Shown: piece after piece, positions 37,925-46,616 of the stretch
Numbering within the stretch: position 1 is the first letter of the stretch
How the letters are laid out: every line of letters starts with the position of its first letter
Assembly (NCBI RefSeq): GCF_000807775.2
Contig: NZ_CP047385.1
Location: 2,976,001-3,040,000, forward strand
Source: Pandoraea fibrosis
GTDB lineage: Bacteria; Pseudomonadota; Gammaproteobacteria; Burkholderiales; Burkholderiaceae
DNA: 64,000 nucleotides
Direction: 5' to 3'
Translations under genes and position numbers: made by a program
Notes under the pieces: model-generated
The model's input: the letters and a program-made list of their open reading frames with translations, nothing else
Databases searched by the model: none
Told to the model about the DNA's origin: nothing

Positions 37925-38011
37925 TGAGATTCCGGTAAATCGGGGCGTGCGCAGCACCGGATCGGGTGGGCACGCGAAAGACGCAGCATAACAAACGTCG
38001 ACTGCGACCGC

Positions 38012-38455
38012 TCAGGACGTCAGGCCATGCCAGATGCTCGCCCCGGGCGACGGTGAGGTCGCGTAACTGTCGCGAGCCGGGGCGTCCACGTACCAAACGT
38101 TCGTCGAGTCGGTGTCGCGCGTGGGTGCGAAGGCCGGGGGCGTGGCACAGCGGTCGTCGAGGTCGACGTATTGCTTGTGGACGATGCGATTTCGCGTCGA
38201 GAGGGGAGGTGTCGCGGGCATCGCGAAGCTGCGAGGCGCTTCGACCGTCGTCGGGGAGGCTTTCACGGCAACACACGATTGATGGAACGGATCGGTGGGG
38301 GTTGCGACGCCCGGGGGCATCGATTGCGCGTGAACGCGAGCGACCCCGGACGCCATGAGCAGGCAGCAAGCGATGAGAGTACACCGCAACGAGGCGATGG
38401 CATGTGGCGCAGGCAGACCCTGGGGCGTGGCGTGTCTCGGGTGTCTCGGCGGCAT
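38012..38455 (-). CDS. Putative secreted protein, hypothetical
   Basis: A 147-residue protein with a long n-region, then a signal-peptide core (LRCTLIACCLLMASGVARVHAQ, cleavage near 45) and a mature part of about 100 polar residues with two cysteines. The start has GGAG upstream. I do not recognise a family. The opposite strand is also open for much of this length, so the call is moderate. Confidence 0.5.
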   Translation of the reverse strand: MPPRHPRHATPQGLPAPHAIASLRCTLIACCLLMASGVARVHAQSMPPGVATPTDPFHQSCVAVKASPTTVEAPRSFAMPATPPLSTRNRIVHKQYVDLDDRCATPPAFAPTRDTDSTNVWYVDAPARDSYATSPSPGASIWHGLTS

Positions 38456-38708
38456 GGCGGGCTCCGTCGGGGCGGTCGTGGGGACGTCGGCAGCTTGAGT
38501 ATGGAAAGCTGCGGTATGACGTTTCCCAGACCCTTAAGCCAATATCGTGCCGGAATCCCTAAGTGGATGATTTTTTTGGGATAGTGAGCGGGAAGCGAAG
38601 GGGGCGCGCGGTTTGCCCATCATGAAGTGTTGCAGTTCCGAAACGTGCGCCTGAGAATCGAGCCATGCGCGCAGCACAATGAGACGCGAATTTCAGAGTG
38701 CTTCGATA

Positions 38709-38724
38709 CTGTATATAATCACAG
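38709..38724 (+). promoter_or_regulatory. LexA box over a -10 element, upstream of the DUF3717 gene
   Basis: CTGT-N8-ACAG with an all-A/T core except one C (CTGTATATAATCACAG), a canonical proteobacterial LexA site. A TATAAT -10 hexamer (38714-38719) lies inside it, so bound LexA would block the promoter. It is 31 bp before the ATG. Confidence 0.82.
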
Positions 38725-38755
38725 TATTTCCCTCCACGGCGAGACAGAACCTCTC

Positions 38756-38989
38756 ATGAAAGCCAATTATTCCATCGCCGAAATCGAGCAGGCGATCAAC
38801 TACTGGACGGGCCGTCAGGCTGCCGACAGCCACTGGTCGCTCTGTCAGTCGGCGCGCGTGCTGGCCAACGTTTATGGCGAGATGATTTATCGCCGCGAGA
38901 CGAGTATCGCGGCCGACACACTCGATGCGGAACAGAGTCAGGCCATCGAGACGGCGCTGTACCAGATGGAGCTGGGCCTCGCGCCGTGA
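38756..38989 (+). CDS. DUF3717-family small protein, probably SOS-regulated
   Basis: A 77-residue protein, MKANYSIAEIEQAINYWTGR followed by a mostly helical part (SLCQSARVLANVYGEMIYRR), resembling DUF3717. Function unknown. The LexA box 31 bp upstream, sitting on a TATAAT box, indicates induction by DNA damage. The stop is 1 bp from the convergent GGDEF-EAL gene end. Confidence 0.8.
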   Translation: MKANYSIAEIEQAINYWTGRQAADSHWSLCQSARVLANVYGEMIYRRETSIAADTLDAEQSQAIETALYQMELGLAP

Positions 38990-38990
38990 T

Positions 38991-41627
38991 TCAGGAGGGA
39001 ACGGGGTTCGGCGAGCGTTGGTGTGCCGAGCGCTGTTCGAGCCAGTGTTCGAGATCGCCTGCCGACAGCGCGGGCGAGAACAGATACCCTTGCGCTACGC
39101 GATAGCCCTGAGCGACGAGCAGATCGCGCTGGGCTTCGTCTTCCACCCCTTCCGCCACTACCGTCAAATGCAGATTGCGGCCGATGCTGATGATCGCGTT
39201 GGTCAACGCGCGCACCGTTTCGTCGCGAGTGATGTCGTGTACGAAACTGCGGTCGAGTTTGAGTTCCGAGACGGGCAGCCGGCGCAGATAACCCAGACTC
39301 GAGTAGCCGGTGCCGAAGTCGTCCAGCGACAGGCGCACACCCATGTTGTGGACTTCATCGATGATGCGCAGCGTGCTCGGGTTGTGATCCATCAGCACGC
39401 TTTCCGTGATCTCGATGGCCAGACAACTCGGCGGCAATTCATGATCGGCGAGGGTTTCGGCAATCAGGCGCGGCAGATCGTGATCGTGGAAATTGGTCGG
39501 TGAAAGGTTGACCGACACGTTCGGGATGCCGATACCGCGCCGCCGCCAGTCTGCCAGTTGACGGCACGATTCGCGCAGCGTCCACATTCCCAGTTCGCCG
39601 ATCAGGCCGCATTCTTCCGCCAGCGCGATAAAACGCGACGGTGGTACCTCGCCGTGTTGCGGGTGTGTCCAGCGGGTGAGCGCCTCGGCGCCATACACGG
39701 AGTCGTCGAGCAGGTTGATCTGCGGTTGATAGAAAAGCTGAAGCGTTTCGCACCGCAGGGCATCGCGCATGGCGGTCTCCAGTTCGAGACGCTCCTGCGC
39801 GTGGATATTCATGTCTTCGTTATAGAAGCGCGCACTGCCCGGGCTGGTCATCTTCGCCTGATACATCGCCATGTCGGCCCGTTGCAGCAGCAGGTCGAAC
39901 GCGTTGCCGTGGTTCGGGTACAGGCTGATGCCGAAGCTCCCCGAGGGGACCAGCGTCACACCATCGACCTGACATGGTGCGGTCAGTGCGCTGCGCATGC
40001 GTTCGACGGCGATGTCGAGGCGTTCGGGATCGCACTCGGTGAGCACGGCCACGAACTCGTCGCCCGACAGGCGCGCCACGATATCCGCACCGCGCAGTGC
40101 GCGTCGCAGGCGCTGGGCGATCGTGCGCAGCAGCACGTCGCCGGCCTGATGCCCGAGCGAGTCGTTGACCTGTTTGAAACGGTCCAGATCGATGAAGATG
40201 ACGGCCATGCGCGTGTTCAACTCATGCGCGCTGGCAATCGCCTGCGCGGCGAGCACGCCGAGCATGCTTCGGTTGGGCAGGCCGGTAAGGCTATCGGAGA
40301 AGGCCAGTTGGCGGATGCGCGTGCGCGATTCGTCGCGCTCGAAGGCCAGCTTGCAAAGATGCACGCACACGTCGACGAGCCGCTCGTGCAGGGCGTCCGG
40401 GCCGCGCGGCGTTCGGTAATAGAACGCCAGCACGCCGAGCACCCGGCCGTCGTTCGCAATGATCGGCATGGCCCACGAAGCGGCCAGCCCGAATTCGGCT
40501 GCCATGGTGCGGAAATCGGCCCAACGCGGGTCGTTCGCGATGTCGGTGACGATGACCGGCCGCGCCTGGAAGGCCGCTGTGCCGCAAGTGCCGACATTCG
40601 GGCCGATCGCCACGCCGTCGATGATCTGGTGATATTTCGCAGGCAGGCTCGGCCCCGCCTGCGGCCGCAGCCGGCCCTCGGCATCGACCCGCACGACCGA
40701 GGCCATGACTTCGGGGGCAATCTGTTCCAGTTCCCGACAGACGAGCGTGAGCACTTCTACGAGAGGGGCGTCGCGCACCATCGCGGCGAGCGCCTTGTGT
40801 TGCAGCACCTCCTGAATCTTCGACTGCGTGATGTCGGTAAACAGCACCACGGCGTTGAGCAACTTGCCGTTCGCGTCGAGAATCGGGTTCGTCACGACCG
40901 AGACCCACAGCGGCTGATGTTGTGCGGTGTGCACGAGCACTTCGCAGTGCGAGCTTCGGCCATCGCGGGCCATCACGAGGCAGCCTGCGAGCGCTTGCTT
41001 GACGTCCACGGCCGGTGCGCCATCGGCAAGTTCGCCAACAGAGGGCTCACCAAACGGGACGTGAACGGACTGGCCAATCACTTCGTTTGCCGCGTAGCCG
41101 AGCATGCGTGTGAAGCCGGCGTTGATGTAGCAAACGTGGCCGTTCGCATCGGTGATGAGCACGGCATTATCGGTCTCGTCGACCCCGAGCGAGAGCAGGT
41201 GCAGGCGGGCGCTGTCGGCCGCCTGACGCTCTACGCGGGCAGTGACGTCGACCGCGAGCTTGATGACGAAATCGAGCTTGCCGGCCTCGTCGAATACCGG
41301 GTTGTAGGTGGCTTCGAGCCAGACGGCGCTGCCGTCGTGGCGACGACGGCGAATCTGTCCGGTGTGCGAGCGTTGTGTGCTGAGGACTTGGGCGAGGGCG
41401 TCACCGCAGGTGGGATCGTCCGGTTCGCACAGCATGGCGTGCGGCTTGCCGATCAGGTCGGCGCGCGTGTACCCGAAGACCCCGAGCAGTTTGTCGTTGA
41501 CGTCGACGATGGTGCCGTCGGGCGTGAGCGTGAGCGTGCCCAGCGAGCGGTCGAGCGCTGCCAGCAGCGCCTCGCGCCCGGGGGCCAGGGCGGTGTCGGC
41601 GAGGGGCGGTGAACCGGGCACGACCAT
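38991..41627 (-). CDS. PAS-PAS-GAF-GGDEF-EAL protein (DosP-like layout)
   Basis: 878 residues, cytoplasmic. Two PAS domains (about 15-130, with WLEATYNPVFDEAGKLDFVIKLAVDVT as in BdlA/Aer-type PAS, and about 140-260), a GAF domain (about 275-435; GPNVGTCGTAAFQARPVIVTDIANDPRW), GGDEF (about 445-605) and EAL (about 615-865). The cyclase motif is LSGDEF with an RGAD I-site; the first-position Ser makes activity uncertain. The EAL domain is complete (EALTRW, NLSPTNF, EITES, DDFGTG, LKLDRSF, EGVE). I use the ATG at 41627, which has AGGAGG; the frame opens further upstream with a GTG. Confidence 0.92.
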   Translation of the reverse strand: MVVPGSPPLADTALAPGREALLAALDRSLGTLTLTPDGTIVDVNDKLLGVFGYTRADLIGKPHAMLCEPDDPTCGDALAQVLSTQRSHTGQIRRRRHDGSAVWLEATYNPVFDEAGKLDFVIKLAVDVTARVERQAADSARLHLLSLGVDETDNAVLITDANGHVCYINAGFTRMLGYAANEVIGQSVHVPFGEPSVGELADGAPAVDVKQALAGCLVMARDGRSSHCEVLVHTAQHQPLWVSVVTNPILDANGKLLNAVVLFTDITQSKIQEVLQHKALAAMVRDAPLVEVLTLVCRELEQIAPEVMASVVRVDAEGRLRPQAGPSLPAKYHQIIDGVAIGPNVGTCGTAAFQARPVIVTDIANDPRWADFRTMAAEFGLAASWAMPIIANDGRVLGVLAFYYRTPRGPDALHERLVDVCVHLCKLAFERDESRTRIRQLAFSDSLTGLPNRSMLGVLAAQAIASAHELNTRMAVIFIDLDRFKQVNDSLGHQAGDVLLRTIAQRLRRALRGADIVARLSGDEFVAVLTECDPERLDIAVERMRSALTAPCQVDGVTLVPSGSFGISLYPNHGNAFDLLLQRADMAMYQAKMTSPGSARFYNEDMNIHAQERLELETAMRDALRCETLQLFYQPQINLLDDSVYGAEALTRWTHPQHGEVPPSRFIALAEECGLIGELGMWTLRESCRQLADWRRRGIGIPNVSVNLSPTNFHDHDLPRLIAETLADHELPPSCLAIEITESVLMDHNPSTLRIIDEVHNMGVRLSLDDFGTGYSSLGYLRRLPVSELKLDRSFVHDITRDETVRALTNAIISIGRNLHLTVVAEGVEDEAQRDLLVAQGYRVAQGYLFSPALSAGDLEHWLEQRSAHQRSPNPVPS

Positions 41628-41831
41628 CGAAAGGGCCTCCTCGGACGTCCTTCGGTCATTGTCGGGGGTGACTTGAGCTGACACGCCAAAAACGCTTTCA
41701 AGTATAGCGACCTGCGGCGGCAGGCTCACATGGGAGAAACCGGGAGAGCGTCAGACGATGGCGCCATGCCGGGCAGACAACACGAGCTTGGGTGAGGTGT
41801 GCGGGCCGGTGTTGGGCCGGGCCCGCCGGCT

Positions 41832-42050
41832 TCAGGCTGCCTTGACGCGAATTCGCACGCCATCGACCGATACGGTCTGACCGGCGCGGATCTTGCAGGT
41901 TTTGCGGGTTTCGATCTGGCCGTCGACGCTGACCGCGCCGTTGGCCACCATGACTTTGCCCGCGCCGCCCGAATCCACAACGCCGGTGAGCTTGAGCAAG
42001 TCGTTCAGGGCGACGAATTCGCCCGTGAGTTCAAAAGTTACGTTTTGCAT
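41832..42050 (-). CDS. S4-domain RNA-binding protein, YbcJ type
   Basis: A 72-residue protein that is one S4 RNA-binding fold: FVALNDLLKLTGVVDSGGAGKVMVANGAVSVDGQIETRKTCKIRAGQTV. This matches the E. coli YbcJ family, small RNA-binding proteins of unclear role, perhaps ribosome-associated. Complete length. Confidence 0.9.
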   Translation of the reverse strand: MQNVTFELTGEFVALNDLLKLTGVVDSGGAGKVMVANGAVSVDGQIETRKTCKIRAGQTVSVDGVRIRVKAA

Positions 42051-42129
42051 GATGGAGCGGATACTACGTAAAAACCCGATGCCCGTCGACTGTCGCGGCG
42101 CATCGCGCGAAAGAAGGCATCCCGTCGTC

Positions 42130-42711
42130 TCACGACTGGATCACCTGTTCGATCCGCCGATCGGGAATCAGCCACATGGCGGCAACCAGCGCGTACAGGG
42201 CGAGCGAGACGGCCGGCACCACGAAGGCCAGCCCGATGGCCAGCGCATAGGCCACCACCGACAGCTTGCCCTTGACGTCGCGCCCCAATGCGGCGGCGAG
42301 TTTCGCATTGCCGTCTTCTCCGTGCACGGCAAGCAGGGTGCGCGTGAGTAGGTAATACGCCACGGCCGCCATGAACAACACAATGCCGTAGAGCGCTGTC
42401 GGCCACGCGGTGAAATGATTGTCTCCCAGCCAGTGCGTGACGAACGGAATCAGCGACAGCCAGAAGAGCAGGTGCAGGTTGGCCCAGAGCACACCGCCCG
42501 AGACCCGCTGCACGACGTGAAAAAGATGGTGATGGTTGTTCCAGTACAGGCCGACGTAGACGTAGCTCAGGATATAGGTGAGGAACGTCGGCGCCACCGG
42601 CAGAAGGTCGGCCAGTTCGCTGCCGTGCGGTGCTTTCATCTCGAGCACCATGATCGTGATGATGATGGCGATCACACCATCGCTGAAGGCTTCCAGTCGG
42701 CTTTTGCCCAT
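42130..42711 (-). CDS. TMEM175-family (DUF1211) potassium channel homologue
   Basis: A 193-residue six-helix membrane protein with the family hallmark FSDGVIAIIITIMVLEMK near the N-terminus; in TMEM175 the FSD motif helix lines the pore. It also has YVYVGLYWNNHHHLFHVV. Bacterial TMEM175 proteins are tetrameric, weakly K-selective channels. Close upstream of the S4-domain gene (79-bp gap), same strand. Confidence 0.88.
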   Translation of the reverse strand: MGKSRLEAFSDGVIAIIITIMVLEMKAPHGSELADLLPVAPTFLTYILSYVYVGLYWNNHHHLFHVVQRVSGGVLWANLHLLFWLSLIPFVTHWLGDNHFTAWPTALYGIVLFMAAVAYYLLTRTLLAVHGEDGNAKLAAALGRDVKGKLSVVAYALAIGLAFVVPAVSLALYALVAAMWLIPDRRIEQVIQS

Positions 42712-42746
42712 CGTGCTCGTCGCTCGTTGTCAGTCGTGGTTCGGGG

Positions 42747-44216
42747 TCACAGTACCGCCACGCGGTTGCGGCCGGCTTGCTTGGCCGAATACAGCGCGCG
42801 ATCGGCGCGTTGCAGCAAGGTGCTGAATTCGACGTCGTCGGGCGCGAGGCTGCCGACACCGATGCTGGCGGAAAAACGCACCGGACCATTGGGACCTGGC
42901 ACGCTGGCATTGCCGATGGCGGCGAGCAGACGTTCGGACGCCTGCAGCGCGCGCTGCGCATCGGCCTCGGGCAACAGGACAGCGAATTCCTCGCCACCGA
43001 GACGGCCGATCACGGTGCCCTTGCGTAACGTTGCCCGCAAGACCAGCGTCAACTCGACGATGACCCGGTCACCCATCGCATGCCCCCACGTATCGTTGAC
43101 CCGCTTGAAGTGATCGATGTCGAGCATCAGTACCGACAGACGCCGCTGTTGCGTGCGGGCGGCGGCAAACAAACGGTCGGCCTGCATGAGGAAGGCGCGG
43201 CGGTTGAGTGCGCCGGTCAGACCATCGCGCATGGCCATATCGCCGAGCGCCTGATTGACACGACGCAGTTCGAGTGCGTCCACCACAAGCGCGGACAGAT
43301 CGGCGAGCAGGGCGCGCTTCTCGTCGTCGAGCGTGCGCGGCCGGCGGTCGATCACACACAGCGTGCCCAGACGATGGCCCTCCGGTGTGCGCAGCGGTGC
43401 GCCGGCATAGAAGCGGATGTTCGGCTCTCCCGTGACGAGCGGGTTGTCGGCGAAGCGTCGGTCGGCGCGGGCATCGGGCACAACGAAGACGTCGTTGCCG
43501 AGAATGGCGTGTGCGCAGAAGGCCATCGAGCGCGGCGTCTGCGAAGTATCGATACCTTTGTGCGCTTTGAACCACTGGCGCGTTTCGTCAATCAGCGAGA
43601 CGAGCGAGATCGGTGTGCCGAGCACGTAAGAGGCCAGCCGCACGATGCGATCGAACGCCGGTTCGGGGGGAGTATCGAGGATCTCATAGCGGCGTAATGC
43701 TGCGAGACGCTCCGCCTCGTTCAGACTGGCGGTCCCAGCCTGCGTCAGCCGAGGAGTGGGCGCGGGCACAGGCGTAATCGGTTCGTGTAGGTTGGTTCGG
43801 GATGCGGTCATGTCGTGGCGGGCGGGCAAGGCCCGGCGATGGGACGACAGCAGCGCCGCGGAGGCGGGCTCGGCCCACGCGTTCGGCGACTGCACGAAAG
43901 GCGATGCTGACTTCGCAGACGGCTCAGGCGATACGGGCGATTGGGTGTGCGACATCGGCGAGCCTCGATCGTTGTCGTCGACCAGGCCGAGGGGGTCGAA
44001 AACGCCCTTCACGCGAATAGTGCCGTCAATTCTGCCGCGCCTGTCGTCGCTTGGCAAATGCGGCGGCGTCACGCCGTCTGTAGCATTCGCCCCCTTCGCC
44101 CCCTTCGCCCCCTTCGCTCCGTTTGTGCGCCACAGCGCACGCGCGGCTTGCGCGATGTCGTGAGCGCTGTCGCGCATGGGGTCGACGTTGCCGGACGCGG
44201 GCAGAGCAGGGGTCAT
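42747..44216 (-). CDS. GAF-GGDEF diguanylate cyclase with low-complexity N-terminus
   Basis: 489 residues. The first about 150 are low-complexity and include a GAK triplet repeat from a 9-bp DNA repeat. A GAF domain (about 165-310) follows: LNEAERLAALRRYEILDTPPEPAFDRIVRLASYVLGTPISLVSLID, the common oxidative/redox GAF. The GGDEF domain (about 325-489) has GRLGGEEFAVLLPEAD and no I-site (RKGT replaces RxxD), so product inhibition is unlikely. The ATG at 44216 overlaps the flavin reductase stop (ATGA), indicating coupled translation. That start is better supported than the longer frame. Confidence 0.88.
   Translation of the reverse strand: MTPALPASGNVDPMRDSAHDIAQAARALWRTNGAKGAKGAKGANATDGVTPPHLPSDDRRGRIDGTIRVKGVFDPLGLVDDNDRGSPMSHTQSPVSPEPSAKSASPFVQSPNAWAEPASAALLSSHRRALPARHDMTASRTNLHEPITPVPAPTPRLTQAGTASLNEAERLAALRRYEILDTPPEPAFDRIVRLASYVLGTPISLVSLIDETRQWFKAHKGIDTSQTPRSMAFCAHAILGNDVFVVPDARADRRFADNPLVTGEPNIRFYAGAPLRTPEGHRLGTLCVIDRRPRTLDDEKRALLADLSALVVDALELRRVNQALGDMAMRDGLTGALNRRAFLMQADRLFAAARTQQRRLSVLMLDIDHFKRVNDTWGHAMGDRVIVELTLVLRATLRKGTVIGRLGGEEFAVLLPEADAQRALQASERLLAAIGNASVPGPNGPVRFSASIGVGSLAPDDVEFSTLLQRADRALYSAKQAGRNRVAVL
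44086..44117. repeat. 9-bp in-frame tandem repeat inside the GAF-GGDEF gene
   Basis: Three exact copies of TTCGCCCCC (44086-44112) and a partial fourth. On the coding strand they give Gly-Ala-Lys triplets. The unit is a multiple of three, so copy-number change lengthens or shortens the linker without a frameshift. Confidence 0.85.
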
Positions 44217-44779
44217 GATTTGACTTCGAATGCTTCGCCGGTTTCGAAGAAGTTGCCACCGGCAATGTAATGAAGACTGCGCGACACGCCGGGCTCGAAT
44301 TGCCAGTGCCCGTCGCGGAACGCGCGTGGATCGGCCCAGGCCGCGACGACCTCGCCGAGAAACAGATCGTAGCGATCCTGATTGTGCGGTTCGGGAATCA
44401 CACGGCATTCCAGCCACGCGAGGCATCCGTCGATGAGGGGCGCCGCGATGTGCGAACCGGCGAACGCCTGCACACCGGTGCCATCGGCGAACTTGTCGGT
44501 ATCGCGTCCGGAGATTGAGCCGACGGCCAACGTTTCACGAGCGATGGCGCGTGCGGGCACGTTCAGCGAAAACTCGCCGGAGGCTTCGACCAGCTCACGC
44601 GTGAGCGTATTGCGGTCGATCACGACGGCGACTTTCGGCGGTGAGAAATCCAGCGGCATCGACCACGCGGCGGCCATGACATTGCGGCGCGACTCGTGGG
44701 CGCTTCCCACCAGCACGGTCGGTCCGTGATTGAGCAGACGGTAGGCTTTCGGCAGTTCGACAGGCAGGCGTTCGGTCAT
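44213..44779 (-). CDS. Flavin reductase family protein
   Basis: A 188-residue FMN-binding split-barrel protein: PTVLVGSAHESRRNVMAAAWSMPLDFSPPKVAVVIDRNTLTRELVEASGEFSLNVPA, then GSISGRDTDKF and CLAWLECRVIPEPHNQDRYDLFLGEVV. The family uses NAD(P)H to reduce free flavin, or acts as a flavin-dependent sensor. It is translationally coupled to the GAF-GGDEF gene, suggesting a redox or flavin input to c-di-GMP. A short leader peptide and a terminator lie upstream. Confidence 0.88.
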   Translation of the reverse strand: MTERLPVELPKAYRLLNHGPTVLVGSAHESRRNVMAAAWSMPLDFSPPKVAVVIDRNTLTRELVEASGEFSLNVPARAIARETLAVGSISGRDTDKFADGTGVQAFAGSHIAAPLIDGCLAWLECRVIPEPHNQDRYDLFLGEVVAAWADPRAFRDGHWQFEPGVSRSLHYIAGGNFFETGEAFEVKS

Positions 44780-44873
44780 GGCGGGCACTCGGCAGGCGTG
44801 GTGTGATGTCAGGCGGCCAATGATAGCGTGGCCGGGAAAAACCGAGGGTGCCCATGACGAAGGCCGACATCCG

Positions 44874-44906
44874 AAAAAGGCGGCCCGCAGGGTGAGCTGC
44901 GGGCCG
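44874..44906 (-). terminator. Terminator in the leader of the flavin reductase operon
   Basis: Minus-strand hairpin CGGCCCGCAG/CTGCGGGCCG (44897-44906 with 44881-44890), six-base loop, then CC and five T residues (44878-44874), 95 bp before the flavin reductase start. Another perfect 7-bp inverted repeat CGGCACG/CGTGCCG (44913-44938) sits just upstream. It may end a small RNA or act as an attenuator. Confidence 0.75.
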
Positions 44907-44940
44907 AACAAACGGCACGGTGCGGGGAGCGCGTGCCGGA

Positions 44941-44964
44941 TCAGATGTGCCTGCAGTATTTCAT
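44941..44964 (-). CDS. Candidate seven-codon leader peptide MKYCRHI
   Basis: ATG-AAA-TAC-TGC-AGG-CAC-ATC-TGA, with AGGA seven bases upstream of the ATG. A hairpin begins 3 bp after the stop and an intrinsic terminator follows 35 bp later, ahead of the flavin reductase. CTGCAGGC within the frame could pair with GCCCGCAG of the terminator with one mismatch. Translation is inferred, not shown. Confidence 0.35.
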   Translation of the reverse strand: MKYCRHI

Positions 44965-45296
44965 GCGTTCGTCCTAGTCCGGTCCCCATGCTGTGGGGGA
45001 GTGCGACTCCTATGCTGAGGCGCTGAGGTGACAAGCGCTGCATCGTGCCGACGTTTTTCGCGCGGGGAACGCCCGCGAGTCTGTCGCGACCCCATGACAC
45101 GATCGAAGCATGCTCGCCATGACGGTCGGCAGGAAAAGCGGGATGGGGGCATTTTCAGTTCCCGGCGTGGCTGTCGGGCGATGCCGTTCCCCCGCAGTGC
45201 CATCAGCGGGCGCCGATGAAGTACCATTTTCGGTGACGCGACGGTGATGCCATGCCGTCCGCCCGCTTATCACAGACGATGGACTGGAGACACGAC
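44965..45296. other. Intergenic region upstream of the GST gene
   Basis: About 330 bp with no convincing gene. Several overlapping short frames on both strands show no family pattern. It should hold promoters for the minus-strand flavin reductase leader and the plus-strand GST gene. Confidence 0.45.
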
Positions 45297-45935
45297 ATGA
45301 CGACCGATCGGCGCATTACGTTCTTTCACGCTCCCAACACTCGTTCCTCCGGCGTGCTCGTGCTGCTCGACGAGTTGCAGGCCGAGCACGACCTTCACCT
45401 GCTGCGCTTCGCGACGGGCGAACAACGCGGGTCGGAGTATCTCGATCTCAATCCGATGGGAAAGGTGCCCGCCATTCGCCACGGCGATGCCATGATCACC
45501 GAACAGGCGGCCGTTTACATGTATCTGGCCGAGCTGTATCCGGAGAAAGGGCTGGCGCCCATGCCGGGTGATCCGCGTCGCGGGCCGTATCTGCGCTGGA
45601 TGGTGTTTTACGGTTCATGCGTCGAGCCGGCCGTCGTCGACAAGTCGCTCGGTCGCGAAGGGGCCGAGCGTTCGCGCTCCCCGTATGGCGACTACGATTC
45701 GGTGATGTGGACGCTGGAGCGGCACCTGTCGCGTGACGCGGGGCCGTGGTGGCTGGGCGAGTCATTTACGGCGGCAGACGCCCTGTGGGGCAACGCCATG
45801 CATTTCCTCACGCACTTCAAGCTTGTGCCTGAGACACCGTCCGTGAAGGCCTACGTGGAGCGCTTTCGCGCCCGTGAGTCGTTTGCACGCGCGCAAGCAC
45901 GCGATGCGGCGTTGGCGAAGCAGCTTGCCGCGTAA
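45297..45935 (+). CDS. Glutathione S-transferase family protein
   Basis: A 212-residue GST: thioredoxin-like N-domain (about 5-82) with TFFHAPNTRSSGVLVLLDEL, NPMGKVPAIRHGD (cis-Pro loop) and ITEQAAVYMYLAELYP; all-helical C-domain (about 95-205) with WWLGESFTAADALWGNAMHFL. The Ser/Asn near residue 14-16 is the likely catalytic region. Ribosome-binding site GGAG. The substrate is unknown. Confidence 0.9.
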   Translation: MTTDRRITFFHAPNTRSSGVLVLLDELQAEHDLHLLRFATGEQRGSEYLDLNPMGKVPAIRHGDAMITEQAAVYMYLAELYPEKGLAPMPGDPRRGPYLRWMVFYGSCVEPAVVDKSLGREGAERSRSPYGDYDSVMWTLERHLSRDAGPWWLGESFTAADALWGNAMHFLTHFKLVPETPSVKAYVERFRARESFARAQARDAALAKQLAA

Positions 45936-45973
45936 TCGGGTCGGTTCGGCCTGACGGGGGGGGCGGCCTGGGC

Positions 45974-46450
45974 TTAGTCCGGCAGAACGTCGATGCGTGG
46001 TTCGCAGTCGATGGGGAAGTTGACCGAGTTGGCGACGTAGCATTTGGCGTGCGCTTCGCGGTGCAGTTCAGCCGCCAACTCGGCATTGCCGCCTGCACGG
46101 ATCGTGACGTGCGGGCGCAGCAGAATGCGTGTGAAGCGGCCTTCCTGTGCCGTGTCGATCATGGTGCCGATGGCGTCGTCGGTGTACCGTTCGACGACAA
46201 CCCCGGCTTCGGCACAGAGGTGCAGATACCAGAGCTTGTGGCAGGCACTGGCCGCCGCCACCAGCAGATCTTCGGGATTCCAGCGCGCCGGATCGCCGCG
46301 AAAGGCAGGATCGGACGAGCCGGGGATGGTCGGTTTGCCGTCGGCGCGAATCTCGTGATTGCGTCCGTAGTCGCGATAACCCGACGTGCCGCTGCCTTGG
46401 TTGCCAGTCCACTCGACGCCGATTCGATACTGGTGTTCGCCTGATGCCAT
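45974..46450 (-). CDS. OsmC-family peroxiredoxin-like protein
   Basis: A 158-residue OsmC/Ohr-fold protein. NPEDLLVAAASACHKLWYLHLCAEAGV provides the first cysteine and AHAKCYVANSVNFPID the second, the pair that reduces organic hydroperoxides in this family. The start at 46450 has a GGAGAG site; the longer frame upstream lacks similarity. Closest to the OsmC branch of unassigned substrate rather than Ohr. Confidence 0.9.
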   Translation of the reverse strand: MASGEHQYRIGVEWTGNQGSGTSGYRDYGRNHEIRADGKPTIPGSSDPAFRGDPARWNPEDLLVAAASACHKLWYLHLCAEAGVVVERYTDDAIGTMIDTAQEGRFTRILLRPHVTIRAGGNAELAAELHREAHAKCYVANSVNFPIDCEPRIDVLPD

Positions 46451-46616
46451 GTCATCTCTCCGCAAAGGGGCGGTAGCCAGGGAAGTTGGGGAATTACCGG
46501 GCCCGCCCGTGATTCTCTCAATTGCGGACATTCCCGGCTGGCCATTTTCGGCCATCAATCGGTCCGATTCGGTCCCGCCTCTCCCGATCGATCCGGTGCG
46601 CCAGAGCGAGACGGCG

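Noticed and set aside
39558..41612. 684-residue plus-strand frame across the PAS-GAF-GGDEF-EAL gene
   Set aside because: Antisense shadow; the minus-strand protein has five intact domains.
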